A DNA stretch of 64,000 nucleotides. Origin: JACVRW01 sp963850205 (GTDB lineage Bacteria > Actinomycetota > Thermoleophilia > Solirubrobacterales > Thermoleophilaceae). The notes under the pieces were generated by a model that searched no databases, was not told the DNA's origin, and saw nothing but the letters and a program-made list of their open reading frames with translations. The stretch lies in assembly GCA_963850205.1 (NCBI GenBank), contig CAWKKJ010000015.1, positions 124,001 to 188,000 on the forward strand. Reading direction: 5' to 3'. Shown in pieces: positions 33,203-43,155 of this stretch; the stretch's first letter is position 1; each line of letters starts with the position of its first letter. A program made the position numbers and the translations under genes.

Positions 33203-35329
33203 ATGTCCCATCGACAGCGACAGACGAGGAGGCGGAGGCGTCACGGGGCGCGCGGCAAGGTGCTGCTGAGCCTGGGCGTCGTCGCCACCGTAGCCGTGGT
33301 CGGCGTGCTCTCCGCGGCCGGCTACGTGCTGGCCATCGCCGCCTCCGCTCCCGACCTCAGCGAGCTGAAGGCCGACGACAAGGGTGAGATCTCGGTGGTC
33401 TACGCCGCGGACGGCTCGCGCCTCGGCTTCGTCCAGTCGGACACGCTGCGGCGTGTGGTTCCCTGGAGGGACATGCCGGTGAGCATGCGCCGCGCGACGG
33501 TGGCCATCGAGGACGAGCGCTTCTACAAGCACGACGGCGTCGACCTCAACGCCATCGTGCGCGCCGGGGTCAAGAACCTGGAGTCGGGCGAGACGGTGCA
33601 GGGCGGATCGACCATCACCCAGCAGCTGGTGCGCGCGCTCTACATCAAGGACCCGCAGCGGAACTTCAAGCGCAAGATCCGCGAGGCGAAGCTGGCGTCC
33701 GAGCTCGAGGAGCGGCGCTCGAAGACGTGGATCCTCCACCAGTACCTCAACTCGGTCCCGTTCGGCACCGTGGGCGGGCGGACCGCCATCGGGGTCGAGG
33801 CGGCCGCGGTCACCTTCTTCAGCAAGCACGCGCGGGATCTCGAGCTGCATGAGTCCGCGCTGCTCGCCGGCCTGCCGCAGGCCCCGTCGCAGTACAACCC
33901 ATTCCGCAACCCGCAGGCCGCGCTCGAGCGCCGCAACGAGGTGCTGGAGCAGATGGCGGAGAACGGCTTCATCAGCCGCACCGAGGCGGCCGAGGCGGCG
34001 GCCGAGAAGCTGAGCCTCGACCGGGGCACCCGCTACAGCATCAGGCGCGAGCCGTACTTCTTCGACTACGTGCAGGAGAAGCTGATCGAGCGTTACGGCG
34101 TGGGCACCGCGCGTGCGGGCGGGCTGCGTATCTACACCACCATCGACCCGCAGATGCAGGACCAGGCCCGCGACGCCGTGAACGCGTACTACGGCGATCC
34201 CGCGGGACCCAGCTCGGCGATCGTGGCCGTCGACCCCACCAACGGCAAGATCCGGGCGATGGCCTCGACCGGGGCCTACAAGGACCGCACCTTCAACATC
34301 GCCGCCCAGGGCCAGCGCCAGCCGGGCTCGGCCTTCAAGACCTTCGTGCTCACCGCGGCGGTGCTCAACGGCGTGGACCCGGACTCCACCACCTACACCT
34401 CCAAGCCCCTCGCCATCAATGACCCGTACTACGGCGAGTGGAACGTCAAGACCTTCGGCGACACCTACTCGGGCGCGTCGACGCTCACCAAGGCCACGCT
34501 GGCCTCCGACAACTCGGTCTACGCCCAGCTCATCCTCGACCTGGGGCCGAAGGCGGTCTGTCGCGCCGCGAAGCGGCTGGGCATCCTGACCAAGCTCGAC
34601 TGCTACCCGGCCGAGGGCCTCGGCGGCCTCACGCGCGGCGTCACGACGCTGGAGATGGCCGGGGCCTACGGCACGCTGGCCAGCGGCGGCATCCGCCACC
34701 GCCCCACCGGGATCGAGCGGGTGGTCTTCCCCGACGGCAAGAGCGAGAAGCTCACCAACCCCGACGGCAAGCGGGTGATGTCCGACGGCCAGGCCTACGA
34801 GGTCACCCGCATCCTGGAGATGAACGTCCAGTCCGGCACCGGGACCAACGCCAACTTCGGCTGTCCCGCCGCGGGCAAGACCGGCACCACCGACGAGGCC
34901 AAGGACGCCTGGTTCGTGGGCTACACGCCCAAGCTCTCGGCCGCCGTGTGGGTCGGCTACCCCGACGCCGGCGTGGCCATGCCGGGCGCCCAGGGCGGCA
35001 CCATGGCCGCCCCCGTGTGGAACGCCTTCATGTCCCCCGCGCACGGCGACTTCTGCGGCAGCTTCCCGCAGCCCACCACGCCGTTCGTGTCCTCGCCCTT
35101 CTACGGCAAGTACTCGAGCGGCGGAGCGGGCGACACGACCGGCGACTACAGCTCGGACTACTCCACCGGGACCTACAGCGAGGATGGCGGCGGGGGCGAC
35201 ACCACCGGCGGCGGCACCGACGGCTACGACCCGCAGTACTACGAGGCGCCCCCGCAGGAAGCGCCGGACATCCAGCAGCCGGCGGCCCCGCCCACCACCG
35301 GCGGCGGCACGGACGCGCCGGGCCAGTAG
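33203..35329 (+). CDS. Class A penicillin-binding protein (transglycosylase/transpeptidase)
   Basis: A 708-residue bifunctional wall synthase. After a basic N-terminus there is one membrane anchor (VLLSLGVVATVAVVGVLSAA). The GT51 domain has AIEDERFYKHDGVD (catalytic Glu) and QGGSTITQQLVRALY. The transpeptidase domain has SAFK (Ser near 376), SDN near 440 and KTGTTDEAKDAWFVGYT near 558. The last 70 residues are Gly/Ser/Tyr/Pro-rich and disordered. It polymerises and cross-links peptidoglycan outside the membrane. It is co-directional with the MscS and thiL genes. Confidence 0.96.
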   Translation: MSHRQRQTRRRRRHGARGKVLLSLGVVATVAVVGVLSAAGYVLAIAASAPDLSELKADDKGEISVVYAADGSRLGFVQSDTLRRVVPWRDMPVSMRRATVAIEDERFYKHDGVDLNAIVRAGVKNLESGETVQGGSTITQQLVRALYIKDPQRNFKRKIREAKLASELEERRSKTWILHQYLNSVPFGTVGGRTAIGVEAAAVTFFSKHARDLELHESALLAGLPQAPSQYNPFRNPQAALERRNEVLEQMAENGFISRTEAAEAAAEKLSLDRGTRYSIRREPYFFDYVQEKLIERYGVGTARAGGLRIYTTIDPQMQDQARDAVNAYYGDPAGPSSAIVAVDPTNGKIRAMASTGAYKDRTFNIAAQGQRQPGSAFKTFVLTAAVLNGVDPDSTTYTSKPLAINDPYYGEWNVKTFGDTYSGASTLTKATLASDNSVYAQLILDLGPKAVCRAAKRLGILTKLDCYPAEGLGGLTRGVTTLEMAGAYGTLASGGIRHRPTGIERVVFPDGKSEKLTNPDGKRVMSDGQAYEVTRILEMNVQSGTGTNANFGCPAAGKTGTTDEAKDAWFVGYTPKLSAAVWVGYPDAGVAMPGAQGGTMAAPVWNAFMSPAHGDFCGSFPQPTTPFVSSPFYGKYSSGGAGDTTGDYSSDYSTGTYSEDGGGGDTTGGGTDGYDPQYYEAPPQEAPDIQQPAAPPTTGGGTDAPGQ

Positions 35330-35337
35330 GCCAAGCG

Positions 35338-36246
35338 GTGCCCGGGGGCGAGCTGTCGCTGATCCGGGCGATCCAGGACGGGCTGGAGGATCGCAGCGGC
35401 CGCATCGTGCGCTGGACCGGCGATGACGCGGCCGTGGTACGGGCCCGAACCTTTGCCGTCACCTCGATCGACACCGTGGTGGACGGCGTCCACTTCTCGC
35501 GCGCAACCCATTCGGCCGCAGACATTGGCCACAAGGCGCTCGCCGTGGCCCTCTCCGACCTGGCCGCGATGGGCGCCGACCCGGGCGAGGCCTACGTCTC
35601 GCTGGTGCTGCCGTCCGGCTACGACGAGGGCTTGGAGCTCGTGCAGGGGATGGAGTCGCTGGCGGCGGCCACGGGCACGACCGTCGCAGGCGGCGACGTG
35701 GTGAGCGGCCCGGCGCTCACGGTGACGGTGGCGGTCACCGGCTGGGCCGACAGCGAGGAGGAGCTGGTGGGGCGCGACGGCGCCCTCCCCGGCGACCTGG
35801 TGGCGGTCACGGGGGAGCTGGGCGGTTCGGAGGCGGGCCGCCTGCTGCTCGAGCGCGGCGAGCACGAGCCCGAGGCGCTGGTGGAGCGCCACCTCCGCCC
35901 GGTCCCGCGGCTGGTGGAGGGACGTGCGCTCGCGGCCGCCGGCGCGGGCGCGTTGATCGACCTGAGCGACGGGCTGGCCACCGACGCCCGCCACCTGGCC
36001 GAGCGGAGCGGCGTGGAGCTGGTGCTGCGCCTGGCCGACCTGCCGGCCGCGCCCGGCGTGGACGTGGAGGCCGCCGCGGTCGGCGGCGACGACTATGAGC
36101 TGCTGCTCACCGTCCCCCCGGCCGCCGTCGAGGCCGTGAGCCGCGCGGCTCCGCTCACCTGGATCGGCGAGGTGCGCGACGGCAGCGGGTTGATGCTGCT
36201 GGGTCCCGACGGGCCGGTCGAGGGCCTGTCGGGGTACGAGCATTAG
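35338..36246 (+). CDS. thiL: Thiamine-monophosphate kinase
   Basis: A 302-residue enzyme making thiamine diphosphate from thiamine monophosphate and ATP. The ThiL marks are GDDAAVV near 29, SIDTVVDGVHFSRAT near 44, KALAVALSDLAAMGADP near 64, AGGDVVSG and DLSDGLATDARHLA. The start is GTG 35338, 8 bases after the PBP1A stop. No other thiamine genes are close. The stop overlaps the convergent membrane protein gene by 4 bases. Confidence 0.94.
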   Translation: MPGGELSLIRAIQDGLEDRSGRIVRWTGDDAAVVRARTFAVTSIDTVVDGVHFSRATHSAADIGHKALAVALSDLAAMGADPGEAYVSLVLPSGYDEGLELVQGMESLAAATGTTVAGGDVVSGPALTVTVAVTGWADSEEELVGRDGALPGDLVAVTGELGGSEAGRLLLERGEHEPEALVERHLRPVPRLVEGRALAAAGAGALIDLSDGLATDARHLAERSGVELVLRLADLPAAPGVDVEAAAVGGDDYELLLTVPPAAVEAVSRAAPLTWIGEVRDGSGLMLLGPDGPVEGLSGYEH

Positions 36247-38030
36247 CCATCACGCAGGGTGGACTCCGTGCCGCCCAGCGCGCCGCGGCCGGCGTGGGTT
36301 CCGGGGCCGAACAGCGACGGTCCGGTCTGGGGGGGCTCGTCCTCGTCCTCCCTCTCGTCCGGCAGGCGAAGGGCGATCTCCGCGACCCCGCCGGCGACGG
36401 CGAGCAGCAGGCAGGCGACCAGAACGGCGGGCAGCCCCACGCTGTGGCCCGTCACCAGCATCAGCAGGTACCACGCGCCCTCCAGCGGGTTCAGCGAGAG
36501 GTCCACCAGGTAGTAGACGGCCAACAGCAGCCAGGGCACCAGGCCGGCTCCCAGCATCAGCAGGCGAGCCCGGCGCCTCGGCGGCGGGCGCGTGAGCACC
36601 GCGAGCATCCAGAGATGGGCGGCGGGCACCGCGAGCAGGCCCGCGTAGGGGTTGGCGAGCCAGAGCAGCAGCGCCGAGACGGTGAGCGCCACGGCCAGGG
36701 CCACCGCGGCGCCCGGCTCCACGGGTCTGCCCAGCGAGGCATCGGGACGGGTAGCCAGAAAGCGCCCCAGGGCGAAGGCCAGCCCCATCGCGACCAGTAC
36801 GCCGGCGAGCACGCCGAGCGCGGGACCGTCGAGCGGGAGCTCGACGGGCGGAACCGGCGCCGGCGGGGGCGATGGGGTCGCGCCGCTGAGCGCCAGCACC
36901 TCCGCGAGCGCGAAGGCCGCGAGGAACGGGGCCAGCCAGGCGCCCAGCCAGCGCAGCCAGACGAGCACACCTAAGCGGCGGCGCCGTGCCCGGGCGAAGG
37001 CGTCGACCGAGGCCGTGAGCGCCGGCAGGAGCAGCGTTCCCGAGAGCAGCGCCAGGATCCACCCCGGGAGCACCTGGCTCACCGCCAGGAGGTAGCTCTG
37101 GGGGCCGTGCTCGGGCCGGCCGTCCTGGTCGATCGCGGTGACCGTCCGCAGCGTGGCCCGGCCCAGAGAGCCGAGGCGATCCTCGTCGATGTCCTCGACC
37201 GGGCCGTTCCCGGCGGGCGGCAGCTCGCCGCTTCCCGAGATGCGCACCGCGTCGTAGCCGTCACCGATCAGGACTCCCTGGGCGCCGATGCCCACCGGGA
37301 AGGCCAGGCGGGCGAGCTGGCCCAGGACGCTCGTCCCGGCCGGCGAGAGGCCGGTCTCCTGGCGGATCGACTCGGCGACGGTCCGCTGGAGGCCGATGCC
37401 GGCTCGCCGCGGATCGTCCGACCAGGCCTGCACGAACGCGTTGCCGCCGGCCGCCGAGCCCAGGTCCGACACCGTGAGCACCGCGTCCACGAGCCCCGGC
37501 GAGCCCAGCTCGCCGAGCAGCTCGGTCGTGCCCACCTGTCCGAGGGTCGTCCCGTCCACCGAGGCCAGGACGAGGGTCTTGCGCGACGGCCGGCCCAGGA
37601 ACACCTGAGCCAGCTCCAGGAGCGCCGCCGTGTCCGAGGCGCTGCCGGGGGCGTCGGGCACCACGGACGCGTCGCGGGGCGCCACGATGACGATCTGCCG
37701 CCTCGAGCGACCCGCCCGGCGCCCGATCACGTTCTCCAGGCGGCGGCCCTCGTCGAAGAAGCGCTGGCGCTCGACCCGGAAGCCGCTCTGATCCAGGGCG
37801 CGCGCCACCAGCGCGCCGGTGGCCAGGTCGCCGGCGCTGCCGGGAAGCCGGTTCGGCTGCTCCTCGGCGATGTCGGCCGCCGCCTCCGCTGCGCTGTCAC
37901 CGTCGAACAGGACGTCGGCCGCCAGACCCTGCGGAAGGGGCCGGGGCCGGCTCTGAAAGGAGAACATCGCCAGCACCAGCGCAAGCAGCGCGGGGACGAA
38001 TGCCGCCCGGTAGACACGGGGCTCAATCAT
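36243..38030 (-). CDS. Polytopic membrane protein with degenerate M28-like exported domain
   Basis: A 595-residue protein. One N-terminal helix (FVPALLALVLAMFSFQ) is followed by an exported domain to about residue 310 that follows the M28 peptidase layout (PNRLPGSAGDLATGALVARAL, RQIVIVAPRDASVVPDAPGS, ASDTAALLELAQVFL). About eight membrane helices and an acidic tail follow. In active M28 enzymes the first metal ligand sits in an HxD motif; here the equivalent reads APRDAS, with no histidine, so catalysis is doubtful. It may be a structural or binding derivative. It is convergent with thiL and divergent from the response regulator gene. Confidence 0.7.
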   Translation of the reverse strand: MIEPRVYRAAFVPALLALVLAMFSFQSRPRPLPQGLAADVLFDGDSAAEAAADIAEEQPNRLPGSAGDLATGALVARALDQSGFRVERQRFFDEGRRLENVIGRRAGRSRRQIVIVAPRDASVVPDAPGSASDTAALLELAQVFLGRPSRKTLVLASVDGTTLGQVGTTELLGELGSPGLVDAVLTVSDLGSAAGGNAFVQAWSDDPRRAGIGLQRTVAESIRQETGLSPAGTSVLGQLARLAFPVGIGAQGVLIGDGYDAVRISGSGELPPAGNGPVEDIDEDRLGSLGRATLRTVTAIDQDGRPEHGPQSYLLAVSQVLPGWILALLSGTLLLPALTASVDAFARARRRRLGVLVWLRWLGAWLAPFLAAFALAEVLALSGATPSPPPAPVPPVELPLDGPALGVLAGVLVAMGLAFALGRFLATRPDASLGRPVEPGAAVALAVALTVSALLLWLANPYAGLLAVPAAHLWMLAVLTRPPPRRRARLLMLGAGLVPWLLLAVYYLVDLSLNPLEGAWYLLMLVTGHSVGLPAVLVACLLLAVAGGVAEIALRLPDEREDEDEPPQTGPSLFGPGTHAGRGALGGTESTLRDG

Positions 38031-38061
38031 CGGTACGACGGCTCAACCTACAATTCCCAAG

Positions 38062-38760
38062 GTGACGGGCCCCGCGCTCAAGATCCTCCTCGTGGATGAC
38101 GAGGTGTCCGTACAGAAGCTGCTCACCTACCCGCTGCGCAAGGAGGGGTACGAGGTGGTGCCCGCGCTCGACGGGCGCGAGGCGCTCGACCGGCTCGGCG
38201 AGGACAGCTTCGACCTCGTCGTCCTGGACGTGATGCTCCCCAAGCTCGACGGCTTCGACGTCTGCCGGCAGATCCGGTCCCGCAGCGCCGTGCCGATCAT
38301 CATGCTGACCGCCAAGACCGAGGAGTTCGACAAGGTCCTGGGGCTGGAGCTGGGCGCCGACGACTACATCACCAAGCCGTTCTCGGTGCGGGAGTTCCGC
38401 AGCCGCGTCAAGGCCGTGCTGCGGCGGGCCGCCCTCACCCAGCCCGACGAGCAGTTCGACGAGCCGATCGAGGCCGGTGGGCTGCGCGTGGACTTCGAGC
38501 GCCGCCAGGTCGACGCCCGCGGCGAGACCGCCCGCCTCACCTACGTGGAGTTCGAGATCCTGGCCGCGCTGGTGCGCAACCCGGGACGGGTGTTCAGCCG
38601 CACCATGCTGCTGGAGCGGGTGTGGGGCGACGCCGCCTACCGCGATCCGCGCACCATCGACGTCCACATCCGTCACCTCCGCGAGAAGCTGGAGCTCGAG
38701 CCGAAGCACCCGGAGCTGATCCTGACGGTACGGGGCGTCGGCTACCGCTTCTGCGACTGA
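38062..38760 (+). CDS. OmpR/PhoB-family response regulator
   Basis: A 232-residue regulator. The receiver domain has the acidic pocket VDDE (12-14), phosphoacceptor D56 in VVLDVMLPKLDG, and the KPF motif in YITKPFSVREF. A winged-helix output domain follows (RLTYVEFEILAALVRNPGRV, then RTIDVHIRHLREKLE and VRGVGYRF). The start is GTG 38062. The stop overlaps the ATG of the kinase gene (TGATG), and an HtrA gene follows, so the three form one operon. The layout resembles MtrA-like or CseB-like envelope-sensing pairs, but orthology cannot be fixed here. Confidence 0.95.
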   Translation: MTGPALKILLVDDEVSVQKLLTYPLRKEGYEVVPALDGREALDRLGEDSFDLVVLDVMLPKLDGFDVCRQIRSRSAVPIIMLTAKTEEFDKVLGLELGADDYITKPFSVREFRSRVKAVLRRAALTQPDEQFDEPIEAGGLRVDFERRQVDARGETARLTYVEFEILAALVRNPGRVFSRTMLLERVWGDAAYRDPRTIDVHIRHLREKLELEPKHPELILTVRGVGYRFCD

Positions 38761-40189
38761 TGCGGCCGCTTCGCTCGATCCGCAACAAGATCGCACTGCT
38801 GTTCTTCGCCATCACCGCGGCGGCGTTCGCGGTCGTCTACCTCACCGTGGTTACCCAGCCCGAGTCGGACCTCGAGGAGCGCCGGTTACGCGACCTCGAG
38901 TTCGTGGCCGGCACGGCCCAGCCCCGCTTGGAGGACCTGCTCCTGGGGGACCAGCCACAGCCCAAGATCGAGAAGGACGTCCGCGGCATAGCGGAGGCCA
39001 CCGACTCCCGCATCACGCTGTACGGCTGGCGGGAGTCCAGCGTCGGGCCCCAAGACGACCTGCTCAACCTGCGCTTCTTCGTGCGCACCGACTCTCGCGA
39101 GCAGCAACTCTTCCCCCGGAACGACGCCCTGCTGCGCCGGGCGCTACGCAGCGGCCGCAGCCAGAGCGGCTTCGACACCTTCCTGGGCGACGACGTGGCA
39201 CTGGTCGCGCAGCCGCTGTCGGTGGGAGGCGAGCCCGAGCAGGTGGCGCTCTACTCCCGCGACCTCGAGGAGGTGGAGGCCACGGTGGCCTTCATCCGCG
39301 AGCGGGTGTTGATCGCCAGCCTGCTCGCGCTGCTGATCGCGCTGGCCGGCGGCTACCTGGTCGCGGGCCGGCTGGCCCGGCGCGTGAAGCGGCTCGAGGT
39401 GGCGGCCGACGAGGTGGCGCGCGGTCACTTCAAGGAGCCGCTGCCGGTCGATTCCACCGATGAGCTGGGGCAGCTCACCCACACCTTCAACGAGATGCAG
39501 GAGCAGCTGCGCCGCCTCGACGACCTGCGCAAGGACTTCATCGCCACCGCCTCGCACGAGCTGCGCACGCCGATCTTCTCCCTCGGCGGCTTCGTCGAGC
39601 TGCTGCAGGACGAGGACCTGGACGAGGAGACCCGGCGCGAGTTCCTCGAGGCGATGAGCGACCAGGTGGCGCGGCTGCAGAAGCTGTCGGTCGATCTCCT
39701 CGACCTCTCCCGGCTCGACGCCGGCTCGATCGAGCTCGAGCGCGAGCCGGTGGACCTGGCCGAGCTGGCTCGATCGGTCGTGCGCGAGTTCCATCCGGCG
39801 CTGGCGGAGCACGGCACCGACCTCACCATCGAGGTCCCGGAGGTGGGCCCGGAGGCCAGATGCGACCGTGAACGGGTGGCTCAGATCATGCGTATCCTGC
39901 TCGACAACGCGCTTCGGCACACCCCGGAGGGCACCTACGTCACCGTGCGAGCAGACCGCCACAATGGTGCCGCCGAGCTCACGGTGGCCGACACCGGCCC
40001 GGGCCTGCCGGAGGGGACGCGTTCGAAAGCGTTCGAGCGTTTCTACACCGGGGACGCCGCGCGCGGGGCGGGCCTGGGCCTGGCCATCGCCCGCGAGCTG
40101 GCCGAGCGCATGGAGGGCCGCATCGTATTGCGCTCGCAGCCGGGCGGAACCGCGTTCACGCTCGAGCTGCCGGCCGACGGGTCGGCCGC

Positions 40190-40193
<4 letters not shown>
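38760..40193 (+). CDS. Sensor histidine kinase
   Basis: A 477-residue membrane kinase: TM1 at about 10-31, an extracytoplasmic sensor region of 150 residues, TM2 at about 183-203, HAMP, then the dimerisation domain with phosphoacceptor H266 in ATASHELRTPIFSLGGF. The ATP-binding domain has LLDNALRHTPEGTY (N box), VADTGPGLPEG (G1) and GAGLGLAIARELA (G2). It is coupled to the regulator upstream and to the HtrA protease downstream through a 4-base overlap. Confidence 0.95.
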
Positions 40194-41362
<1,169 letters not shown>

Positions 41363-41476
41363 GGCTGGCCCCCTTTACCGTCGAGCCCCCGCCTCGGGCC
41401 GGCGCGGACCGGGCGCACCCCGCGCGGCTTGCCCCAAGGAGGGGTTTGGCGCGTTTCTGGGTAGGGTGACCATGCT

Positions 41477-41869
41477 GTGGAGGCTTCTCAGGCGACCGAG
41501 AGCCGCGACGTATCGCTCACTATTCCGGCGCGGCCCGACTACCTCGTCCTGGCTCGCCTTGCCCTGTCTGCGGTCTGCCGGCTGACCCCGCTCTCCCCCG
41601 AGGAGGTGGCGGACCTCAAGCTCGCCATCACCGAGGCGGCGAACGACTTCGTCGACGAAGCCCGGCCGCTGGAGGACGAGAGCCGGCTCAGCTTCTCCTT
41701 CCGCCTCAGCGACGACCGGCTCCTGATGGAGCTGGACGGGCCCTCGAGCCCGACGCCCGCCACCGAGCGCGAGCTCAGCCGGGCCATCATCGAGGCGACC
41801 GTCGACGAGTCGGAGTTCGGCGCCGGGCACACGCGGCTCTTGAAGTTCCTGGCGCAGCCGGCGGCGTAG
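41477..41869 (+). CDS. RsbW-like ATP-binding (anti-sigma factor type) protein
   Basis: A 130-residue protein with a small HATPase fold as in anti-sigma kinases: LTIPARPDYLVLARLALSAV, then LSPEEVADLKLAITEAANDF as the N-box helix, and an end FGAGHTRLLKFLAQP. The G boxes are weak. Such proteins phosphorylate STAS antagonists and bind sigma-B-type factors; a STAS protein is encoded at 61362. The start is GTG 41477. A loosely sigma-B-like GTTT...GGGTA pair lies just upstream at 41444 and 41459, but the spacing is short. Confidence 0.75.
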   Translation: MEASQATESRDVSLTIPARPDYLVLARLALSAVCRLTPLSPEEVADLKLAITEAANDFVDEARPLEDESRLSFSFRLSDDRLLMELDGPSSPTPATERELSRAIIEATVDESEFGAGHTRLLKFLAQPAA

Positions 41870-41916
41870 GCCGCTGGCGAATACCGCGCGGCTGCGCATT
41901 CTCTAGTCTGCCGCCC

Positions 41917-43155
41917 GTGCTGCAGCCGGTCTCCATCGGCAACAAGAGCCTTGCCGACTACACCCACCTGGCCGGTCGCCCGTTGATCGGCGAGATCAGG
42001 GAGCTCGCCGCGGACCTCGAGGGTCTGCGCGTGCTCCACCTGTCCGCGACGGCCTTCGGCGGCGGCGTGGCCGAGATCCTCTACACGCTGGTCCCGCTGA
42101 TGAACGACGTGGGGATCGAGGCCGAATGGCAGGTGATGCTCGGGCGCGAGGAGTTCTACAACGCCACCAAGCGCCTCCACAACGCGCTCCAGGGCAGCCC
42201 CGACTCGCTCAGCGACGACGAGTGGAAGATCTACGAGCGCTACAACGCGCTGAACGCCACCGAGATCTCCGGCGGCTGGGACGTGATCATCATCCACGAC
42301 CCCCAGCCCGCCGCCATCAAGCGCCATGTCCCGGACAAGGCGGCCACCTGGATCTGGCGCTGCCACATCGACCTGTCCACGCCGAACCCGGACGCGATCG
42401 ACCACATCGTCCCGTTCGTGCGCGACTACGACGCCTCCGTGTGGCACGTCCCGCAGTACGTGCCCGAGAGCCTCGACGGCGCATCCGGCGGCGTGCACAT
42501 CTGCCCGCCGGCCATCGATCCGCTCTCGCCCAAGAACATGGCCCTGTCGCCCGAGGACGCCGCCTACGTCTGCGACCAGTTCGGCATCGACGTCGACCGG
42601 CCGCTGATGTGCCAGGTGTCGCGCTTCGACCCCTGGAAGGACCCGATCGGCGTGATCGACGCCTACCGGAAGGTCACCGAGGAGATACCGGAGGTCCAGC
42701 TCGCGCTGGTGGGCTCGATGGCCACCGACGACCCGGAGGGCTGGGAGTTCTTCAACTCGACGATGGCCTACGCGGACGGCGACCCCGACATCCACATCCT
42801 CAACAACCTGAACAACGTCGGCGCGATCGAGGTCAACGCGTTCCAGTCGCAGGCCGACGTGGTGATCCAGAAGTCCACCCGCGAGGGCTTCGGCCTCACC
42901 GTCTCCGAGGCGCTCTGGAAGGCGCGGCCCTTCATCGGCGGTGATGTGGGCGGCATCCCGCTCCAGGTGGAGGACGGCGAGAGCGGCTACCTCGTGAGCT
43001 CGCCCGCCGAATGCGCCGACCGCTCCCTGCGGATCCTGCGCGAGCCCGATCTTGGCAAGCGGCTGGGGCGCGCGGGCAAGGAGCACGTGCGCAAGCACTT
43101 CCTCACCCCGCGCCTGCTCCGCGACTGGCTGAGGATCTTCGGCGAGCATCGATGA
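41917..43155 (+). CDS. treT: Trehalose synthase, GT4 family (TreT-like)
   Basis: A 412-residue GT-B glycosyltransferase. The N-terminal half (VLHLSATAFGGGVAEILYTL, VPLMNDVGIEAEWQVMLG, IIIHDPQPAAI) and the nucleotide-binding half (MCQVSRFDPWKDPIGVIDAY, TREGFGLTVSEALWKARP, GGDVGGIPLQVEDGESG) match TreT, which makes trehalose directly and reversibly from NDP-glucose and glucose. The start is GTG 41917. The ATGA overlap with otsA shows the two routes are co-expressed. Confidence 0.88.
   Translation: MLQPVSIGNKSLADYTHLAGRPLIGEIRELAADLEGLRVLHLSATAFGGGVAEILYTLVPLMNDVGIEAEWQVMLGREEFYNATKRLHNALQGSPDSLSDDEWKIYERYNALNATEISGGWDVIIIHDPQPAAIKRHVPDKAATWIWRCHIDLSTPNPDAIDHIVPFVRDYDASVWHVPQYVPESLDGASGGVHICPPAIDPLSPKNMALSPEDAAYVCDQFGIDVDRPLMCQVSRFDPWKDPIGVIDAYRKVTEEIPEVQLALVGSMATDDPEGWEFFNSTMAYADGDPDIHILNNLNNVGAIEVNAFQSQADVVIQKSTREGFGLTVSEALWKARPFIGGDVGGIPLQVEDGESGYLVSSPAECADRSLRILREPDLGKRLGRAGKEHVRKHFLTPRLLRDWLRIFGEHR

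Noticed and set aside
41444..41463. Sigma-B-like promoter GTTT...GGGTA upstream of the RsbW-like gene
   Set aside because: The spacing is only 11 bases, shorter than usual, and such motifs arise often in GC-rich DNA; kept only as a remark.
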